From Actinomycetes bacterium (GTDB taxonomy: Bacteria > Actinomycetota > Acidimicrobiia > Acidimicrobiales > Palsa-688): DNA of 8,187 bases. Below, in pieces: positions 6,757 to 8,187 of the stretch (positions are counted from its first letter, which is position 1; every line of letters starts with the position of its first letter). The notes under the pieces were generated by a model. That model was given only the letters and a program-made list of their open reading frames with translations, had not been told where the DNA came from and did no database searches. Made by a program: the position numbers and the translations under genes. The stretch covers positions 1 to 8,187 of the forward strand of contig JAKAXG010000169.1 of assembly GCA_021827225.1 (NCBI GenBank), in the 5' to 3' direction.

Positions 6757-8025
6757 TCACTCCCGGCTGAAGCTCTCGAGTTCCACCCTGACCCCCCCGA
6801 CGGTGTCGGAGATCAGGTTGTAGATCAGGGCCAGCATGATGTTGGCCACGGTCCCGACAATAGCTATAAGCACACCGGCCGCGCCGGTGTAAAGGGCCAC
6901 CGCCCCGGCGTGCAGCTGGAACTTCCGCAGGCTGAACAGGGTGCGGACCGACTTCTCGATGGAGGGCAGCGTCCCGAACACGTCGGCCGCCACCCACAGC
7001 AGCACCGCAGCCACCACGATCACGACCAGGACCAGGAGGTAGAACAGGACCGAAACCTTGGCGACGGTACCCACGTCTATGTGGCGCAGCACCATCCGGG
7101 TCCGGGCCCGGCCGGGGCGGCGGCCGGGCCGGCCGGGGGGCAGGGGACGGGGCGGCAGCGGGGCGGGTGGGGCGTAGGTGTCCTCCGGGCCGCCGAGCGG
7201 GGAGCGGGCCATGCCGGCCCCACCGTCGGCCACTCCGGTCCCGGCCAGGGCCGGTCCGGCCAGGGCCGACACCCCGGCGCCGGCCAAGCCCGACGCCGCG
7301 AGGGTCGCGCCCGCGGCTGTCACCGGTTCGGGCCGGCGAGGCGCCCGCTCCGGCACCGGATCGGCGACCGGGGCCGGACCGGACGGCACCTCCGCCGCCG
7401 GGGCCTCCCAGCCGCCAAGCGCGGGGCGGTCCGTCGAGCGGGGAGCGGAACCGGTCACCGGAACGGCCTGGGTCGGTGCGTCGCTCTCCGTCGGGGCCGG
7501 CCAGGCCGGCCGGGGACCGCCCGGGCGGGGATCATCCGGCCCCCGGTCGAACAGGCCCGGGCGAGGGCCGGCCGCCGCCGGCCCGGCCGCCCCGGGGCCG
7601 GGAGCTGCCTCCGGGTGGGGGACCGGGTCGGGTCGGGTCGGGCCGGCGTCACCGGCGGATGCCTGACCCGGATCCGGATGACCGGTCCCGTTGGCCGGGA
7701 AGAGCCACCCCTGGCCCGGCCCGGCCCCCGGGGGGCGCGCATCCGCCGCCTCGCCGCCGTCGGATGCGCCGGCGGGGTCAGGGACGTCAGCGCCGTCAGT
7801 CACTTCAGCGGGTCGGCGGGGACCGGTGCGGGCCCAGGCGGAGAAGAGCCCGGTTCCCGTCCGGGCCGGTTCCTGGGAGCGTTCCGGCGGGCGGGTGGCA
7901 TCGAGCGAGCCGTACTCGGCCGGCACCGGTGAACCCCAGCCGATGCCGGGCACCGGCTGGGGTTCCTCGCTCCGGTCGGCCCGGTCCTCCGGCTCGGAAG
8001 CCGAACGGCCGGGCTGGTCCTCCAT
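6757..8025 (-). CDS. DUF3566 transmembrane protein with long Pro/Gly/Ala-rich N-terminus
   Basis: The last ~115 residues of this 422-residue protein match the DUF3566 domain found next to gyrA in actinobacteria. A basic stretch ending ARTRMVLRHIDVGTVAKVSVLF (about 307-328) leads into membrane segment 1 (about 322-346, ending VLLWVAADVFG). A short loop (about 347-382) is followed by membrane segment 2 (about 383-405) and a charged end, VELESFSRE. The Mycobacterium tuberculosis relative is the small protein after gyrA. Its function is not established, though cell-envelope or division roles have been considered for neighbours of this family. Residues 1-305 are low-complexity, dominated by Pro, Gly, Ala, Arg and Asp, and probably disordered in the cytoplasm. 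This N-terminus looks considerably longer than in typical members. The ATG overlaps the gyrA stop as TGATG, and GGAAGAG (8034-8040) lies 8 bases upstream, so the start is well supported and coupled to gyrA. Codons in membrane segment 2 are locally AT-rich. Confidence 0.85.
   Translation of the reverse strand: MEDQPGRSASEPEDRADRSEEPQPVPGIGWGSPVPAEYGSLDATRPPERSQEPARTGTGLFSAWARTGPRRPAEVTDGADVPDPAGASDGGEAADARPPGAGPGQGWLFPANGTGHPDPGQASAGDAGPTRPDPVPHPEAAPGPGAAGPAAAGPRPGLFDRGPDDPRPGGPRPAWPAPTESDAPTQAVPVTGSAPRSTDRPALGGWEAPAAEVPSGPAPVADPVPERAPRRPEPVTAAGATLAASGLAGAGVSALAGPALAGTGVADGGAGMARSPLGGPEDTYAPPAPLPPRPLPPGRPGRRPGRARTRMVLRHIDVGTVAKVSVLFYLLVLVVIVVAAVLLWVAADVFGTLPSIEKSVRTLFSLRKFQLHAGAVALYTGAAGVLIAIVGTVANIMLALIYNLISDTVGGVRVELESFSRE
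6863..6893 (-). promoter_or_regulatory. Possible internal promoter for csrA with dyad in the spacer
   Basis: Read on the minus strand, TTTACA (6893-6888) and TATAGC (6868-6863) are separated by 19 bases, about 115 bases before the csrA ATG. The 8-base inverted repeat ACACCGGC-cgc-GCCGGTGT (6872-6890) fills the spacer and overlaps the last three bases of the -35. The patch is unusually AT-rich for this gene. The -10 is imperfect (ends in C), and the site lies inside DUF3566 coding sequence, so this is only a candidate. Confidence 0.25.
7241..7268. repeat. Short direct repeat in the DUF3566 linker
   Basis: CCGGCCAGGGCCG occurs at 7241-7253 and again at 7256-7268, a 15-base period. On the minus strand it encodes the repeated LAGPALAG of the low-complexity linker. 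It probably reflects local slippage expansion of a disordered region. Confidence 0.6.
7613..7642 (+). other. G-quadruplex motif in the DUF3566 linker
   Basis: The plus strand has six G-runs of three or more within 30 bases: 7613-7615, 7617-7621, 7625-7627, 7630-7632, 7635-7637 and 7640-7642. The last four are separated by uniform TC loops, a textbook G4 pattern. This is the template strand for the DUF3566 gene, so the structure would form in DNA, not in that mRNA. Confidence 0.5.
7931..7965 (-). promoter_or_regulatory. Perfect 12-bp stem-loop at the start of the DUF3566 gene
   Basis: GAACCCCAGCCG (7931-7942) is perfectly complementary to CGGCTGGGGTTC (7954-7965). Inside the 11-base loop, three more pairs (7944-7946 with 7950-7952) can form after one A/C mismatch, leaving a three-base loop. 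It lies 60-94 bases after the gyrA stop and encodes roughly residues 21-32. No T-tract follows on either strand. It could act as an attenuator or RNA-stability element in the gyrA transcript, or be chance. Confidence 0.4.
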
Positions 8026-8187
8026 CAGTCGTTCTCTTCCACCGCGAGAACCGGCGCCACGGATGCCACCACCTGCCCCGAATCGAGGGTCATGACCCGC
8101 ACGCCGGTGGCGTCGCGACCCTGACTGGAGATTTCCCGAACCGGCATGCGCACCAACACTCCCGAAGAGGAGGTGACGAGGATCTCG
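8025..8187 (-). CDS. gyrA: DNA gyrase subunit A, C-terminal end (partial)
   Basis: Only the last 53 codons are inside the window; the gene runs off the right edge. Translation of the minus strand from 8186 begins EILVTSSSGVLVRMPVREIS and continues QGRDATGVRVMTLDSGQVVA, ending AVEEND and TGA (8027-8025). This matches the last beta-pinwheel blade of the gyrase A C-terminal domain, where 'GR-x-T-x-GV' and a 'G-x-V-V-x-V' strand are typical. GyrA pairs with GyrB to introduce negative supercoils by ATP-driven DNA cleavage and passage, and the C-terminal domain wraps DNA. ParC is less likely because a DUF3566 gene follows, as is usual for actinobacterial gyrA. There is no long acidic tail. The stop overlaps the next start by one base. 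The frame is intact over the visible part. Confidence 0.92.
   Translation of the reverse strand, partial: EILVTSSSGVLVRMPVREISSQGRDATGVRVMTLDSGQVVASVAPVLAVEEND

Noticed and set aside
6457..7932. Long open frame (491 codons) on the plus strand across csrA and DUF3566
   Set aside because: Its translation is low-complexity Gly/Arg/Pro with no recognisable domain, while the opposite strand encodes clear CsrA and DUF3566. It is a by-product of high GC.
1..8187. tRNA, rRNA, CRISPR array, insertion sequence or prophage
   Set aside because: I saw no cloverleaf or rRNA sequence, no spaced repeats, no transposase or integrase, and no stretch over 300 bases without a gene.

Overview
The window is about 70% or more GC with very compact genes. 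It most likely comes from a flagellated, high-GC actinobacterium (Actinomycetota). The strongest clue is the gyrA 3' end overlapping a gene for a DUF3566 membrane protein, an order typical of actinobacterial chromosomes near the replication origin. An environmental Acidimicrobiia-like lineage would fit the flagellar gene content, but that is inference.

Left part (21-6268, plus strand): a flagellar late-assembly block, fliL - flgN - flgK - flgL - fliW - glycosyltransferase. Intergenic gaps are 5 to 28 bases and no internal promoter is obvious, so it reads as one operon. FliL is a motor/stator-associated membrane protein. FlgN is the export chaperone for the hook-filament junction proteins FlgK and FlgL. 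FliW is the flagellin- and CsrA-binding assembly factor. The last gene is a long protein with two family-2 glycosyltransferase domains around a helical, TPR-like middle. Its position suggests it modifies flagellin or another surface structure.

Right part (6309-8187, minus strand): the end of gyrA, a DUF3566 protein with a very long Pro/Gly/Ala-rich cytoplasmic N-terminus, and a csrA gene, apparently co-transcribed. The two blocks converge on a 40-base gap with a strong GC hairpin.

The most notable feature is the CsrA protein. It contains two CsrA domains in one chain, offset by exactly 65 residues. The N-terminal copy is diverged but keeps the RNA-contact positions L4 and R44. The C-terminal copy is canonical and carries an Asn/NRAA segment like the FliW-contacting tail of Bacillus CsrA. 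This suggests a single-chain, asymmetric CsrA pseudo-dimer controlled by the FliW encoded about 3 kb away on the opposite strand. Other points worth checking are a 12-bp-stem hairpin at the start of the DUF3566 gene, a hairpin enclosing the glycosyltransferase start, and an AT-rich promoter-like patch with a dyad upstream of csrA.
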